In this document: positions 1 to 7,574 of the stretch, in pieces
Layout of the letters: each line of letters begins with the position of its first letter
Numbering within the stretch: the stretch's first letter is position 1
Assembly (NCBI GenBank): GCA_945829425.1
Contig: CALZUQ010000019.1
Coordinates: forward strand, 1 to 47,200
Source: an uncultured bacterium
GTDB taxonomy: Bacteria; Bacteroidota; Bacteroidia; Bacteroidales; Bacteroidaceae
Direction of reading: 5' to 3'
DNA length: 47,200 nucleotides
The notes under the pieces: generated by a model
The model's input: the letters and a program-made list of their open reading frames with translations, nothing else
What the model was told of the DNA's origin: nothing
The model's database searches: none
Program-made: the position numbers and the translations under genes

Positions 1-67
1 TTCCCAATAAATCAACAATGAGAAAACAAAAGAAGAAAGAGCACAAGAGTCCTGCGCACCTGTACAT
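1..67 (-). CDS. Possible start of an exported protein, cut by the window edge
   Basis: An open frame begins with ATG at 67 on the minus strand, 69 bases downstream of the kdsB stop, and runs off the left edge after 22 codons. The peptide starts MYRCAGLLCSFFFCFLIV, which has the look of a signal peptide or first membrane segment. It would be co-directional with kdsB. There is too little sequence to name a family, and a chance open frame in a T-rich stretch is a real alternative. Confidence 0.25.
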   Translation of the reverse strand, partial: MYRCAGLLCSFFFCFLIVDLLG

Positions 68-135
68 CAAGGTGATTATGGGATATATAAACTTGTCTAT
101 CTTGTTCCGACAAAAGTCTTTTAATAGCCCCCGTC

Positions 136-918
136 TCAATTCCTTCCTTTCAGAAAGTCTTCCGCCCGCATCAGGTCTTCAGGAGTGTCTATGCCTATTG
201 TCTCGATGTCCGTCACCCCAACCTTTATGCTGTATCCATTTTCAAGCCAGCGGAGCTGCTCAAGTGACTCTGCCTTTTCCAATGGCGACTGCGGCAGTTG
301 TGTGACGTCATGCAGCACCTCCCTGCGATAGGCATAAAGCCCGATGTGCTTGAGGTAGGGGAATGCTGCGGGCCATTCTGCCTGCTCCTTGCCACGGATG
401 AAAGGTATCACGGAGCGTGAAAAATATAATGCGTAGCCTTTCAGTGATACTACGACTTTCGGTGAATTGACATTGCAGATGGCGTGGATATGCTGTTCTT
501 CAGGTTTCTGTCCCTGTCCTATGAAAGGCTTCCCGAGAGTAGCTATCTCCACGTCAGGGTCAGAGAAAGCTTCCATGAGAGTGGCGATTTGTGAAACGTC
601 GACGAACGGCTCGTCGCCTTGCACATTTATTACAATGTCATACTCCACACCTTTTTCCGCAGAGATCTTCGTTACAGCCTCCTCAATTCTGTCCGTTCCA
701 CTCTTATGGGAAGGAGATGTCATGACGGCATTGCCTCCAAAGTTCTCTACGGTCTTGAATATCCTTTCGTCGTCAGTGGCAACATAAACGTCACTGACAG
801 CTTCCGATACCCTGCGGTAAACTCTTTCTATGATTGTCATTCCTCCGAGCAAGGCGAGAGGCTTGCCGGGAAAGCGCGTGGAAGCATAACGCGCCGGGAT
901 AATAGCTATATACTTCAT
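136..918 (-). CDS. kdsB: 3-deoxy-manno-octulosonate cytidylyltransferase (CMP-Kdo synthetase)
   Basis: This cytoplasmic enzyme activates Kdo with CTP to give CMP-Kdo, the donor for the lipopolysaccharide inner core. The 260-residue protein is full length for the family. It begins with the nucleotide-binding signature IIPARYASTRFPGKPL (residues 6-21), and NVQGDEPFV follows near residue 98, as in KdsB. The stop is TGA, which matters because it shows that TGA ends genes normally in this genome. A run of 7-bp tandem repeats ends about 22 bases upstream of the start codon, so the transcript probably carries this repeat in its 5' leader. A TAATTTTG promoter-like box lies at 1274-1281 on the same strand, about 360 bases upstream. 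No other LPS gene is adjacent. Confidence 0.96.
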   Translation of the reverse strand: MKYIAIIPARYASTRFPGKPLALLGGMTIIERVYRRVSEAVSDVYVATDDERIFKTVENFGGNAVMTSPSHKSGTDRIEEAVTKISAEKGVEYDIVINVQGDEPFVDVSQIATLMEAFSDPDVEIATLGKPFIGQGQKPEEQHIHAICNVNSPKVVVSLKGYALYFSRSVIPFIRGKEQAEWPAAFPYLKHIGLYAYRREVLHDVTQLPQSPLEKAESLEQLRWLENGYSIKVGVTDIETIGIDTPEDLMRAEDFLKGRN

Positions 919-940
919 GTTTTTTTCTTCTTTGATTATT

Positions 941-1055
941 CAAGTTTCAGGTTTCAGGTTTCAGGTTTCAAGTTTCAGGTTTCAAGTTTCAGGGGCAAGT
1001 TTCAAGTTTCAAGTTTCAGGTTACAGGTTTCAGGTTTCAGGGGGCAAGTTTCAGG
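941..1055. repeat. Tandem heptamer repeat (GTTTCAG / GTTTCAA)
   Basis: About fourteen 7-bp units, GTTTCAG or GTTTCAA on the plus strand (TGAAACC/TGAAACT on minus), are interrupted twice by a GGGGCAA-like spacer. The array sits directly upstream of kdsB and next to the dispersed arm at 1099-1139. A second array of the same unit, in the opposite orientation, is at 3021-3090. Frames read through it give only repeated ETCNLK-type peptides. Confidence 0.9.
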
Positions 1056-1098
1056 GTAGTTGTCGCCTTTGCAGGGCGTGCTTTCAGCATTCGGGCGT

Positions 1099-1139
1099 GC
1101 CTTTAGCCATTGTTTACCGGTAACAAGCGAAAGTTGAAT
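1099..1139 (-). repeat. Dispersed repeat arm (ATTCAACTT...GGTAAACAATGG type)
   Basis: On the minus strand this reads ATTCAACTTTCGCTTGT, then GGTAAACAATGGCTAAAGGC. Close relatives of this arm occur at 2904, at 8488 and at the right end of the element at 27802-28060. Here, as at 2904, the arm is followed on its own strand by a GC-rich spacer and then the heptamer array, so the two loci are copies of one composite unit. Confidence 0.8.
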
Positions 1140-1387
1140 TCCATTATTGAATATGCGGTATGTGTTGATTGCCTTCCTTTGGCCGGCAGGTACGGAGAAC
1201 AGGTCTCCCACTGTGGCTATGGCATGTTTTGTCGCATGAAAACGACGCTTATCCATTGTTGGTAATTCTTGCACAAAATTAGTAAAAAAATCGGTAATCC
1301 GAACTGTTTTGCACAATTATTATACTTTGAATAGTGAAAAAAAACAAAATATTCCCTTTAAGCCATTTTTTTTTGCCATAAAATGGC

Positions 1388-1395
1388 TATCTTTG
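1388..1395 (+). promoter_or_regulatory. Possible Bacteroidetes -7 box before the MORN gene
   Basis: TATCTTTG matches TAnnTTTG on the plus strand, but I see no TTTG at the usual 19-21 base distance upstream. If it is active, its transcript would pass through the MITE at 1463-1731 before reaching the MORN gene at 1746. Weak call. Confidence 0.3.
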
Positions 1396-1462
1396 TGCTG
1401 ACGAAGCCATAATGATGAGACATGGCTGCAGAAACGGATGCTGTAAAGCATCATAAAATTTA

Positions 1463-1731
1463 AGGTGGGTTCTATAAATTCGCTTTGCCATATTTCCGAT
1501 TTATCTCTGAGAGCAGAGTGGCTGTTTTTTGCAGGAGCGATGCGGGCATCGTGACTGAACCGACGCTCGAAGCAAGAGCAGAGACAAAGCTTGCTTTGGC
1601 TATGCCTTGCAAGGAGGAGGAAGCCGAAGGCAATGAAACTGGCAGTATGCGCCAGAGAGAAACGAAAAGATGACAAAACGAAAGCCCCATATTATTAAAA
1701 TATTTTCGGTGGGAATTAATAGAACCCACCT
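1463..1731 (+). mobile_element. MITE-like element, copy 1 (269 bp, no transposase)
   Basis: The ends are near-perfect inverted repeats: AGGTGGGTTCTATAAATTC at the left, and AGGTGGGTTCTATTAATTC-type sequence read inward on the opposite strand at the right. The roughly 200-bp core is nearly identical to the copy at 5904-6242, which lies in the opposite orientation. It has no transposase or conserved protein; the frames that read through it are matched in the other copy only because the DNA is the same. The outer bases are TTAA on both sides, which could be a target duplication or part of the repeat. It ends 14 bases before the start of the MORN gene, so it forms that gene's immediate upstream region. 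Confidence 0.85.
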
Positions 1732-1745
1732 TAACCTCAGATTAA

Positions 1746-2858
1746 GTGAAAAGAAACATTATAACAATACTCCTCTCCTTGTCCGTAACAATAGCTTTGG
1801 CACAGAAGATCACCTTAGGGTCGTGTGTGCTGAAAGACGGCGGGAAGTACCAGGGAGAACTGGTTGCTGGCAAGGCCCACGGTAAAGGTCATGCCATATA
1901 CAAGAACGGTGATACATACGAAGGCGAATACGTCAAAGGTCGTCGGCAGGGTCATGGCGTCTATACGTTTTCTGACGGTGAGAAATATGAAGGCTCGTGG
2001 TTTCAGGACCAGCAGCACGGTAAAGGAACGTATTATTTCCTGAACAACAACAAATATGTGGGTCTCTGGTTCCGCGACTACCAGCAGGGGCATGGCGTAA
2101 TGTATTATTATAACGGCGACGTCTATGACGGCAACTGGCATCAGGACAAACGCCAGGGCAAAGGACGTTACACTTTCGCCTCCGGCGCATGGTATGAAGG
2201 AGAATGGAAAAACGACAGGAAAAACGGCAAAGGCCATTATGAATGGGGCGACGGGTCATATTATGACGGTCAGTGGGTTGACAACCAGCGCTCGGGAAAA
2301 GGTACATACCGATACTCCGACGGAGACAAGTATACAGGGCAGTGGAGAGAGGACGTGCAACACGGAAAGGGGATATACCACTATGCCAACAAAGACGTGT
2401 ACGAGGGGACATACGTACAGGGAGAACGGCATGGAGAAGGGATATTCAGATATGCCAACGGTGACGTGTACACCGGACAGTTTGCCAACGGAGAGAAAAA
2501 CGGGCAGGGAACGCTCGTATGGCATAACGGCGACTCGTATGTCGGACAGTGGAAAGGAGACAAATACGACGGGGCAGGAGTGCTGAAGACGAAAAAAGGA
2601 GATACCTTCAACGGCACGTTCCGTGGAGGGAAGATGGAGGGGGAGATGGTGATACACCTATCCAACGGAGAGAAATTCAAAGGCACATACCATAACGGAA
2701 AACGTGACGGCAAAGCCATAGAGATAGACAGTGAGGGAAAACGTTTTGAGGGCACATACCGAAACGGAAAACGTGACGGAGCGTATATTATAAAAAACCA
2801 GAACGGCGAGGTAATAGAACGTGGGACGTACCGTAACGGCTCAAGACAAAGACAATAA
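1746..2858 (+). CDS. Exported MORN-repeat protein (14 repeats)
   Basis: The product has 370 residues with a GTG start. Residues 1-20 (MKRNIITILLSLSVTIALAQ) form a signal peptide, so the protein is probably periplasmic or surface-exposed. Residues 35-356 are fourteen consecutive 23-residue MORN units of the form YxGxWxxGxxxGxGxYxxxxGDx, followed by a half unit and a basic tail ending GSRQRQ. The repeats become less regular from the twelfth unit (FNGTF, FKGTY, FEGTY in place of YEGEW). MORN repeats in general form beta-hairpin scaffolds for protein or lipid contacts; no enzymatic domain is present, so the specific role is unknown. A MITE ends 14 bases upstream and has probably replaced the original upstream region. 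Confidence 0.88.
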   Translation: MKRNIITILLSLSVTIALAQKITLGSCVLKDGGKYQGELVAGKAHGKGHAIYKNGDTYEGEYVKGRRQGHGVYTFSDGEKYEGSWFQDQQHGKGTYYFLNNNKYVGLWFRDYQQGHGVMYYYNGDVYDGNWHQDKRQGKGRYTFASGAWYEGEWKNDRKNGKGHYEWGDGSYYDGQWVDNQRSGKGTYRYSDGDKYTGQWREDVQHGKGIYHYANKDVYEGTYVQGERHGEGIFRYANGDVYTGQFANGEKNGQGTLVWHNGDSYVGQWKGDKYDGAGVLKTKKGDTFNGTFRGGKMEGEMVIHLSNGEKFKGTYHNGKRDGKAIEIDSEGKRFEGTYRNGKRDGAYIIKNQNGEVIERGTYRNGSRQRQ

Positions 2859-2903
2859 TGGTGGCAGAAACGTCAACTCACCATAAGGTTGGTCATGTCA
2901 ATT

Positions 2904-3094
2904 ATTCAACTTTAGCTTGTCGCAGGTAAACAATGGCTAAGGGCTTTTGCCCCTTCGGGGCGACCTTAACCCCTTTAACCCTTAACCTTGACCTTGACCT
3001 TAACCTTGACCTTGACCTTGACTTGAAACCTGAAACTTGAAACCTGAAACTTGAAACCCCTTGAAACCTGAAACTTGAAACCTGAAACCCCTTG
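2904..3094 (+). repeat. Composite repeat: dispersed arm plus tandem hexamers and heptamers
   Basis: It begins with the dispersed arm ATTCAACTTTAGCTTGT and GGTAAACAATGGCTAAGGGC (2904-2946). A GC-rich hairpin (GCCCCTTCGGGGC) follows, then tandem CCTTGA/CCTTAA hexamers to about 3020, then TGAAACC/TGAAACT heptamers at about 3021-3090. The order arm, GC-rich spacer, heptamers is the same as on the minus strand at 1139 to 941. It fills the gap between the MORN gene and the YhcH-like gene. Confidence 0.85.
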
Positions 3095-3140
3095 CAACCA
3101 GTCAGAAATGTAAGTTTAATCCTTTTAAATAATATATGCT

Positions 3141-3587
3141 ATGATTATTGACAAAATTGAAAACCTTAAGTACTACGCTTCGCTAAACCCTCTTTTTACG
3201 AAGGTTATAGACTTCTTGGAGAAGAATGACCTCAACAGCCTTGAGAACGGAAAACATATCATCGACGGCAAGGACTGTTTCGTAAATATTATGGATACTC
3301 CGGGAAAGACCGTTGATGAAGCTGTCATGGAGACACATAAGAACATGCTTGACATACAGATACCTCTCAATGCTGACGAGACATACGGCTATACACCTAC
3401 TGTCGACCTTCCTGACGCACCATACAATGCTGAAAAAGACGCCACGAAATATCCTGGCGTAAAGGCGGAGAGCTTCTGCATCTGTCATCCGGGCATGATG
3501 GCTATCTTCTTCCCACAAGACGGACACCAGCCTTGCATAGGTACTGCCGAGAGCATACATAAGGCGGTAGTGAAGGTAAGGTGCTGA
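3141..3587 (+). CDS. YhcH/YjgK/YiaL (DUF386) family protein, NanQ/TabA-like
   Basis: The 148-residue length matches the single-domain YhcH/YjgK/YiaL family, small cupin-like beta-barrels. Family features visible are G-K-H-x-I-D-G (residues 37-43), ET near the middle, and a C-terminal H-P-G-M-x-A-I-F-F-P-Q-D-x-H-x-P block in which the histidines and acidic residues would bind a metal. Characterised members act on free sugars: E. coli NanQ is an N-acetylneuraminate anomerase, and TabA is linked to biofilm. No sialic acid genes are nearby, so the substrate is unknown. The gene lies alone between a composite repeat and glgB, 72 bases before the latter. Confidence 0.85.
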   Translation: MIIDKIENLKYYASLNPLFTKVIDFLEKNDLNSLENGKHIIDGKDCFVNIMDTPGKTVDEAVMETHKNMLDIQIPLNADETYGYTPTVDLPDAPYNAEKDATKYPGVKAESFCICHPGMMAIFFPQDGHQPCIGTAESIHKAVVKVRC

Positions 3588-3659
3588 GGGGTGTCATAAA
3601 AAAGGAAGTAACACCTTTAGAAACATTATTCGTACACAAACAATAAACGTACATCAACA

Positions 3660-5756
3660 ATGGCAGAGACAAAGACAACCCGCAAGCCTTGCGCAAGGAA
3701 GACGGCAGCAAAGAAAAGCTGCGAGGAAAAGAAAGCGCCAACACCAAAACATATTGGGTTAGTAAAGAACGACCCATGGCTTGAGCCATACGAAGAGACT
3801 ATCCGTGGCAGACATGAACATGCGCTGTGGATGATTAACGAGCTGACCGCCGGAGGAAAGAAGACTCTTTCGGAATTTGCTTCAGGACATCTGTATTTCG
3901 GACTCCACAGGACAGCACGTGGGGGATGGGTGTTCAGAGAGTGGGCTCCCAACGCTACAGAAATATATCTCATAGGTGACTTCAACAACTGGCAGGAGAA
4001 TGAGAAATATGCCTTGAAACGTGTCTCTGATACCGGCAACTGGGAGCTGAAACTTCCAAAGGCAGCCATGAAACACGGCGACCTGTATAAGATGAAGGTG
4101 AAGTGGGAAGGAGGAGAAGGTGAGCGAATACCGGCTTGGACACGTCGTGTAGTGCAAGACGATGAGACAAAGATTTTCTCTGCTCAGGTATGGGCTCCCG
4201 AAGAGGAATATGTATGGAAGAAGCCGAACTTCAAAGCCCATAAAGACCCGCTGTTCATTTATGAATGCCACATCGGAATGGGACAGGACGCTGAGAAGGT
4301 CGGCACATATACAGAGTTCAAGGATAAAGTTCTGCCACGCATCATCAAGGACGGCTATAACTGCATACAGATAATGGCCATCCAGGAGCATCCTTACTAC
4401 GGCTCGTTCGGCTATCACGTCTCAAACTTCTTCGCTGCTTCTTCACGCTTCGGAACACCAGAAGAACTGAAGGAACTGATAGACACGGCACATAAGAACG
4501 GTATTGCCGTAATCATGGACCTTGTCCACTCACATGCGGTGAAGAACGAGATAGAAGGCTTGGGAAACCTGGCAGGAGACCCCAACCAGTATTTCTATCC
4601 CGGTGACAGGAGAGAGCATAACCAGTGGGACTCTCTCTGCTTTGACTATGGAAAAGGCGACGTCCTCCATTTCCTTCTCTCAAACTGTAAGTTCTGGCTT
4701 GAAGAGTATAAGTTTGACGGCTTCCGCTTCGACGGTGTCACCTCAATGTTATATTACAACCACGGACTCGGTCAAGACTTCGGCGGATATGGTGACTATT
4801 TCAACGGCAGTCAGGATGAAAACGCCGTCTATTACCTCATGCTCGCAAACAAACTAATACATGAGGTCAACAGCAATGCCATAACAATTGCTGAGGAGAT
4901 GTCGGGAATGCCGGGGCTGGCAGCAAAGTTTGAGGATGGTGGTCTTGGCTTCGACTATCGTCTTGCAATGGGAATACCTGACTATTGGATAAAGATGATC
5001 AAGGAGAAGAGCGACGAGCAGTGGGGAGTATTTGACATCTTCTGGAAGATGACTGACCGCCGCAGCGACGAGAAGACCATCTCTTACGTAGAGTCTCACG
5101 ACCAGGCTCTCGTAGGCGACAAGACGGTTATCTTCCGCCTTATCGACTCAGACATGTACTGGCATTTCAAGAAGGGTGACGAGAATGGCACCGTACACCG
5201 TGGCATAGCATTACATAAGATGATACGTCTCGTGACATGCTCTACAATCAACGGTGGCTACCTCAACTTCATGGGTAATGAGTTCGGACATCCGGAATGG
5301 ATAGACTTCCCGCGCGACGGTAATGGCTGGAGCTATAAGTATGCTCGCAGGCAATGGAACCTCGTTGACAACCAGGAGCTCTGTTATCACTATCTCGGCG
5401 ATTTCGACAAGAAGATGCTTGAGGTGCTGAAGTCCGTAAAGGCATTCAACAAGACACCGGTGCAGGAAATATGGCATAACGACGGCGACCAGGTTCTTGC
5501 ATATTCGCGCGGAGACCTTATCTTCGTGTTTAACTTCAATCCTAACAGGTCGTTCACTGACTATGGCTTCCTCGTTCCTACCGGCTCATACAGTGTGATA
5601 CTGAATACTGACGACCCGGCGTTCGGAGGCAATGGACTTAACGACGACAGCATAACACACCTTACGTCGTACGATCCGGCATACGTCTCAGAACATAAGG
5701 AATATCTGAAACTGTATCTCCCTGCCCGTACGGCAATGGTATTGAAGAAGAACTGA
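3660..5756 (+). CDS. glgB: 1,4-alpha-glucan (glycogen) branching enzyme, eukaryote-like type
   Basis: The enzyme introduces alpha-1,6 branches into cytoplasmic glycogen. Its 698 residues carry an N-terminal CBM48-like domain (WVFREWAPNATEIYLIGDFNNW, about residues 90-111), a GH13 barrel and a C-terminal all-beta domain. The catalytic triad can be placed: nucleophile Asp358 in DGFRFDGVTSM, acid/base Glu412 in TIAEEMSGMPG, and Asp481 in VESHDQALVGD. These motifs match the GH13_8 group, which includes eukaryotic branching enzymes and is usual in Bacteroidetes. The N-terminus has a Lys/Arg/Ala-rich extension (about residues 4-28) before the conserved part; it looks disordered. No other glycogen gene is adjacent. 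Two hairpins follow the stop, one immediately after it (about 5765-5794) and a stronger one at 5806-5844. Confidence 0.95.
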   Translation: MAETKTTRKPCARKTAAKKSCEEKKAPTPKHIGLVKNDPWLEPYEETIRGRHEHALWMINELTAGGKKTLSEFASGHLYFGLHRTARGGWVFREWAPNATEIYLIGDFNNWQENEKYALKRVSDTGNWELKLPKAAMKHGDLYKMKVKWEGGEGERIPAWTRRVVQDDETKIFSAQVWAPEEEYVWKKPNFKAHKDPLFIYECHIGMGQDAEKVGTYTEFKDKVLPRIIKDGYNCIQIMAIQEHPYYGSFGYHVSNFFAASSRFGTPEELKELIDTAHKNGIAVIMDLVHSHAVKNEIEGLGNLAGDPNQYFYPGDRREHNQWDSLCFDYGKGDVLHFLLSNCKFWLEEYKFDGFRFDGVTSMLYYNHGLGQDFGGYGDYFNGSQDENAVYYLMLANKLIHEVNSNAITIAEEMSGMPGLAAKFEDGGLGFDYRLAMGIPDYWIKMIKEKSDEQWGVFDIFWKMTDRRSDEKTISYVESHDQALVGDKTVIFRLIDSDMYWHFKKGDENGTVHRGIALHKMIRLVTCSTINGGYLNFMGNEFGHPEWIDFPRDGNGWSYKYARRQWNLVDNQELCYHYLGDFDKKMLEVLKSVKAFNKTPVQEIWHNDGDQVLAYSRGDLIFVFNFNPNRSFTDYGFLVPTGSYSVILNTDDPAFGGNGLNDDSITHLTSYDPAYVSEHKEYLKLYLPARTAMVLKKN

Positions 5757-5805
5757 TCCTTCCTGCCTTTTATGTATCAGAACACTACATAAGGCCATAG
5801 AATAG

Positions 5806-5844
5806 CCCTCCTGTATGCCACATCTGTAGAAAGATACAGGAGGG
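5806..5844 (+). terminator. Hairpin downstream of glgB
   Basis: CCCTCCTGTAT and ATACAGGAGGG form a perfect 11-bp stem around a 17-base loop, 50 bases after the glgB stop. There is no long T-run, so it may stabilise the 3' end or terminate weakly. A smaller hairpin (CCTT..TATGTA / TACATAAGG) precedes it. Confidence 0.5.
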
Positions 5845-5903
5845 TGTTCTGTTGCTATACCCCTCTTGCTCAGATAATCTTCGGTATTGGTCGGAAAAAA
5901 TAA

Positions 5904-6242
5904 AGGTGGGTTCTATTAATTCCCACCGTCAAAAGGTTAGTAATTATGGGTTAACGTTTTGCATAAATTTGGCTGCACTCGGCATAGCATTTAATCAAGC
6001 TTAATGCTCTGCACTCGCTGGCACAAATTTTGTCATCTTTCCGTTTCTCTCTGGCGCATACTGCCAGTTATTGCCTTGCGGCTTCCTCCTCCTTGCAAGG
6101 CATAGCCAAAGCAAGCTTTGTCTCTGCTCTTGCTTCGAGCGTCGGTTCAGTCACGATGCCCGCATCGCTTCTTCAAAAAACAGCCACTCTGCTCTCAGAG
6201 ATAAATCGGAAATATGTCAAAGCGAATTAATAGAACCCACCT
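5904..6242 (-). mobile_element. MITE-like element, copy 2 (339 bp, inverted relative to copy 1)
   Basis: It is bounded by AGGTGGGTTCTATTAATTC at 5904 and its inverted counterpart ending ATAGAACCCACCT at 6242. The core at about 6023-6230 is the reverse complement of copy 1 with only scattered differences. The left arm holds about 75 extra bases that copy 1 lacks, including a hairpin (GCATT...AATGC) around 5978-5999. The short open frames in it are the same sequence as in copy 1 and show no sign of being a gene. It fills most of the gap between glgB and the membrane-protein gene at 6267, and its right end is 24 bases from that start codon. Confidence 0.85.
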
Positions 6243-6266
6243 AACAAAAAGCATGACATTCAAGAT

Positions 6267-7361
6267 ATGATATACAGTACGATATTCAATCTGCTCTTTA
6301 TATTCCTCTATGTATATTGTTACCAGACCCCTACGCTGACATTTGCACAGCATATCCTTTCAAAAGGCGTCACGGTGTACTACCCGTTGACAAATGCTAT
6401 GATAATTACTGTGGCGGCATTCCTTTTACAGATGCTTGTCTCCTCTCTGGCAAAGCTACGTGGCATGGCATATGCCCTGACCTACGTCCCTTCCATGCTG
6501 TTTGTAGCCTTCATTACAAGCGTAAAGCCTGTAGGCAATGACAACATTAGCATGGAGAAGTGGGTGTGGGGAATACCGGCTATTCTCCTTATCTTCATGT
6601 TCCTCGTAAGGATTATACGCCAGTGGCAGAGTATCAACGTCAATAAAGACAAAGGGAATAATGTCTTTGTTGTCAATACCCTTATCTCACTCGTCATGAT
6701 GTTTTGCGTATGTTGTGCAGGAAACAGCGACGCTTTATTCCTGAAAAGGATAAAGGCAGAGAAGCTGATGAAAGACTGTGATTATAATGCCATAATATCT
6801 CAGGATTATGAAGGTGGTGAGATTATGCGCAAGATAGGTATGGAAAGGGTGGGGAATAAGAAAGACATAGTTTTCGAGGAGACAGATACCACGCTGTCGC
6901 TCATAAGGTATATCGCGCTTGACAAGAGGGGCTTGCTTCCCGAAAAGCTTTTCACACGTCCTTTCACAGGAAGCAGCCAGTCGGTCATCTTCCTTGAGAA
7001 TGTCAAGCCTTACCTTTTCCCCAAGGAGTTTCTCTCACGCAGGAAATCGCAGGACTACTACCTCTGTGCTCTGCTTGCTGATGCTGACCTTGACGCTTTC
7101 GCCAAGCGTCTTGTTGCCACGTTGCATACCGACAGCATAGCGTGCGACTCGTTGCCGCGACATTATCGTGAAGCCATGGTGGCATACCAACATCTGAGGT
7201 CGAAACCTGTCGTATCATATTACGATGCTGTTCTTGAGACAGATTACAATGATATGAGGAAGATATTGGCAATGAATATCTCTGACCAGGAGAAGATTTT
7301 CAGACTTCGTGAGACATACGGCAATACATATTGGTATTATCTGTATAAGAAAAAACACTGA
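6267..7361 (+). CDS. Membrane protein, possibly DUF6057-like
   Basis: The 364-residue protein has about four hydrophobic segments in the first 155 residues (around 3-20, 43-62, 68-86 and 103-117, then 132-150). A soluble C-terminal region follows, with a conserved-looking end (LPRHYREAMVAYQHL ... RETYGNTYWYYLYKKKH). The ending resembles what I recall of DUF6057 proteins of Bacteroidales, but the protein is shorter than typical members. That family name is a tentative recollection, and the function is unknown. It starts 24 bases after MITE copy 2, so its native promoter may be displaced. Confidence 0.7.
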   Translation: MIYSTIFNLLFIFLYVYCYQTPTLTFAQHILSKGVTVYYPLTNAMIITVAAFLLQMLVSSLAKLRGMAYALTYVPSMLFVAFITSVKPVGNDNISMEKWVWGIPAILLIFMFLVRIIRQWQSINVNKDKGNNVFVVNTLISLVMMFCVCCAGNSDALFLKRIKAEKLMKDCDYNAIISQDYEGGEIMRKIGMERVGNKKDIVFEETDTTLSLIRYIALDKRGLLPEKLFTRPFTGSSQSVIFLENVKPYLFPKEFLSRRKSQDYYLCALLADADLDAFAKRLVATLHTDSIACDSLPRHYREAMVAYQHLRSKPVVSYYDAVLETDYNDMRKILAMNISDQEKIFRLRETYGNTYWYYLYKKKH

Positions 7362-7410
7362 AAACAAACAGATAATTTTTACGTCGCTGATAATGAGGGC
7401 TTGTAATTAT

Positions 7411-7460
7411 TGAGTCCACTTTAAAAAGTCGTGCATTCTATACTTTTTAAAGTGGACTCA
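7411..7460. repeat. Perfect 19-bp inverted repeat
   Basis: TGAGTCCACTTTAAAAAGT and its exact reverse complement are separated by 12 bases. It lies between convergent genes (membrane protein on plus, ispH on minus). Its symmetry could serve as a bidirectional terminator, or it could be the remains of paired insertion-element ends. Low-complexity TTCTTCTATTCC-like repeats fill 7480-7574. Confidence 0.75.
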
Positions 7461-7574
7461 TTGTTCTACTTTCGCAAGTGCTTGTTGCAATCTTCTTCTA
7501 TTCCAATACCCAGCTTTCCCATCTTCTTCTTTCCAATCTTCTTCTATTCCCTTCTTTTTCTTTCCAATATCCGT

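Noticed and set aside
1002..1316. 104-codon minus-strand open frame upstream of kdsB
   Set aside because: Most of it is the dispersed arm, the GC spacer and the heptamer array (ends PETCPLKPETCNLKLET); repeat-derived, no family resemblance.
1472..1729. Open frames inside the two MITE copies (also 1320-1676 and 6030-6230)
   Set aside because: They match each other only because the DNA copies are nearly identical; they run into the inverted ends, differ in start, and look like no known protein.
941..3094. CRISPR array
   Set aside because: The repeats are contiguous 6-7 bp units without spacers, and no cas gene is present.
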